Source: Ridgeia piscesae (taxonomy: Eukaryota; Annelida; Polychaeta; Sabellida; Siboglinidae). Taken from it: a stretch of 64,000 bases of DNA. Below are positions 1 through 64,000 of the stretch, in pieces. Both the position numbers and the translations under genes were made by a program. The notes below the pieces were generated by a model. The model was not told where the DNA came from, did not search any database, and saw only the letters and a list, made by a program, of their open reading frames with translations. How positions within the stretch are numbered: position 1 is the first letter of the stretch; each line of letters opens with the position of its first letter. Where the stretch lies: positions 227,001 through 291,000 of the forward strand of contig JAODUO010000192.1 in the NCBI GenBank assembly GCA_025642075.2, in the 5' to 3' direction.

Positions 1-286
1 AGGCTTCACTAACCGCTGTGAAGATTGTATTAACGAACTAACAAGGGAAGGCATCGTTTAACACTTGACTGTTGTACTAACTGTTGCAAATACTAACTGC
101 TGGTTTGCTTGGGTCATCTAATCACATGACTGCCAATGTCCAGATATACTCACCCTTACACTACACCAAAGTCTCCTGCATTCACCTGACCATTCATAGC
201 ATCCCAACAACATATGTAAATATGACGTGTGGTTTACTTTCACTTTCTTATTTATACAATTTTTGTGTTTTCTTTTCTGCAAACAG

Positions 287-63997
<63,711 letters not shown>

Positions 63998-64000
63998 GTA

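Overview
This window is genomic DNA from an animal, most likely an invertebrate. It is AT-rich, with short AG/GT-bounded exons in long introns, many (CA)n and (TA)n microsatellites, and no bacterial-style operons. The sequence does not fix the phylum. Nearly all of it is the middle of one giant plus-strand muscle-type gene of the titin / sallimus (kettin) / twitchin superfamily. I assembled 89 exons whose splice phases chain together from 287 to 63997 (about 15.7 kb of coding sequence, roughly 5,200 residues). They encode about 42 immunoglobulin I-set domains and one SH3 domain. Neither the N-terminus nor the C-terminus is present, and I saw no fibronectin III, kinase or DH-PH domain.

Layout. 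0.3-12.3 kb: acidic linkers, an SH3 domain (2.1-2.25 kb), five separate Ig domains, a short DFRxLLRK-type linker and a His/Asp/Pro-rich SPEHD repeat region (6.9-7.7 kb). 12.3-18.7 kb: a 6.4 kb gap with a possible alternative last exon plus poly(A) signals (13.9-14.2 kb) and an unexplained 207-codon minus-strand frame. 18.66-55.3 kb: six tandem units of five or six Ig domains (named A to F here). Odd units (1, 3, 5) and even units (2, 4, 6) differ, so the true repeat is an 11-Ig block with a period of about 12 kb. 55.3-64.0 kb: micro-exons, a degenerate C-D type unit, then single Ig domains joined by charged DWKxxLKK / DWRxKLKK linkers.

Exon logic. Every Ig module begins and ends in phase 1. 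Ig-B is cut by a phase 0 and a phase 2 intron. Ig-C (odd units) and Ig-D are cut inside the core Trp codon (phase 2). Ig-E and Ig-F each follow a Glu/Val/Pro-rich linker exon ending in phase 0. Small symmetric (1-1) micro-exons sit between some units and could be skipped without changing frame. One Ig-E exon (unit 5) carries a one-base insertion relative to its sisters.

Function, by family knowledge: a sarcomeric scaffold or spring in which tandem Ig domains give folded elastic segments and Glu/Val/Pro linkers give PEVK-like flexibility. Introns also hold four foldback or TIR-bounded DNA-transposon relics (about 2.93, 8.13, 22.02 and 36.17 kb), a 98-bp minisatellite (57.1 kb) and many simple repeats. 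In introns not listed separately I saw nothing beyond AT-rich sequence.
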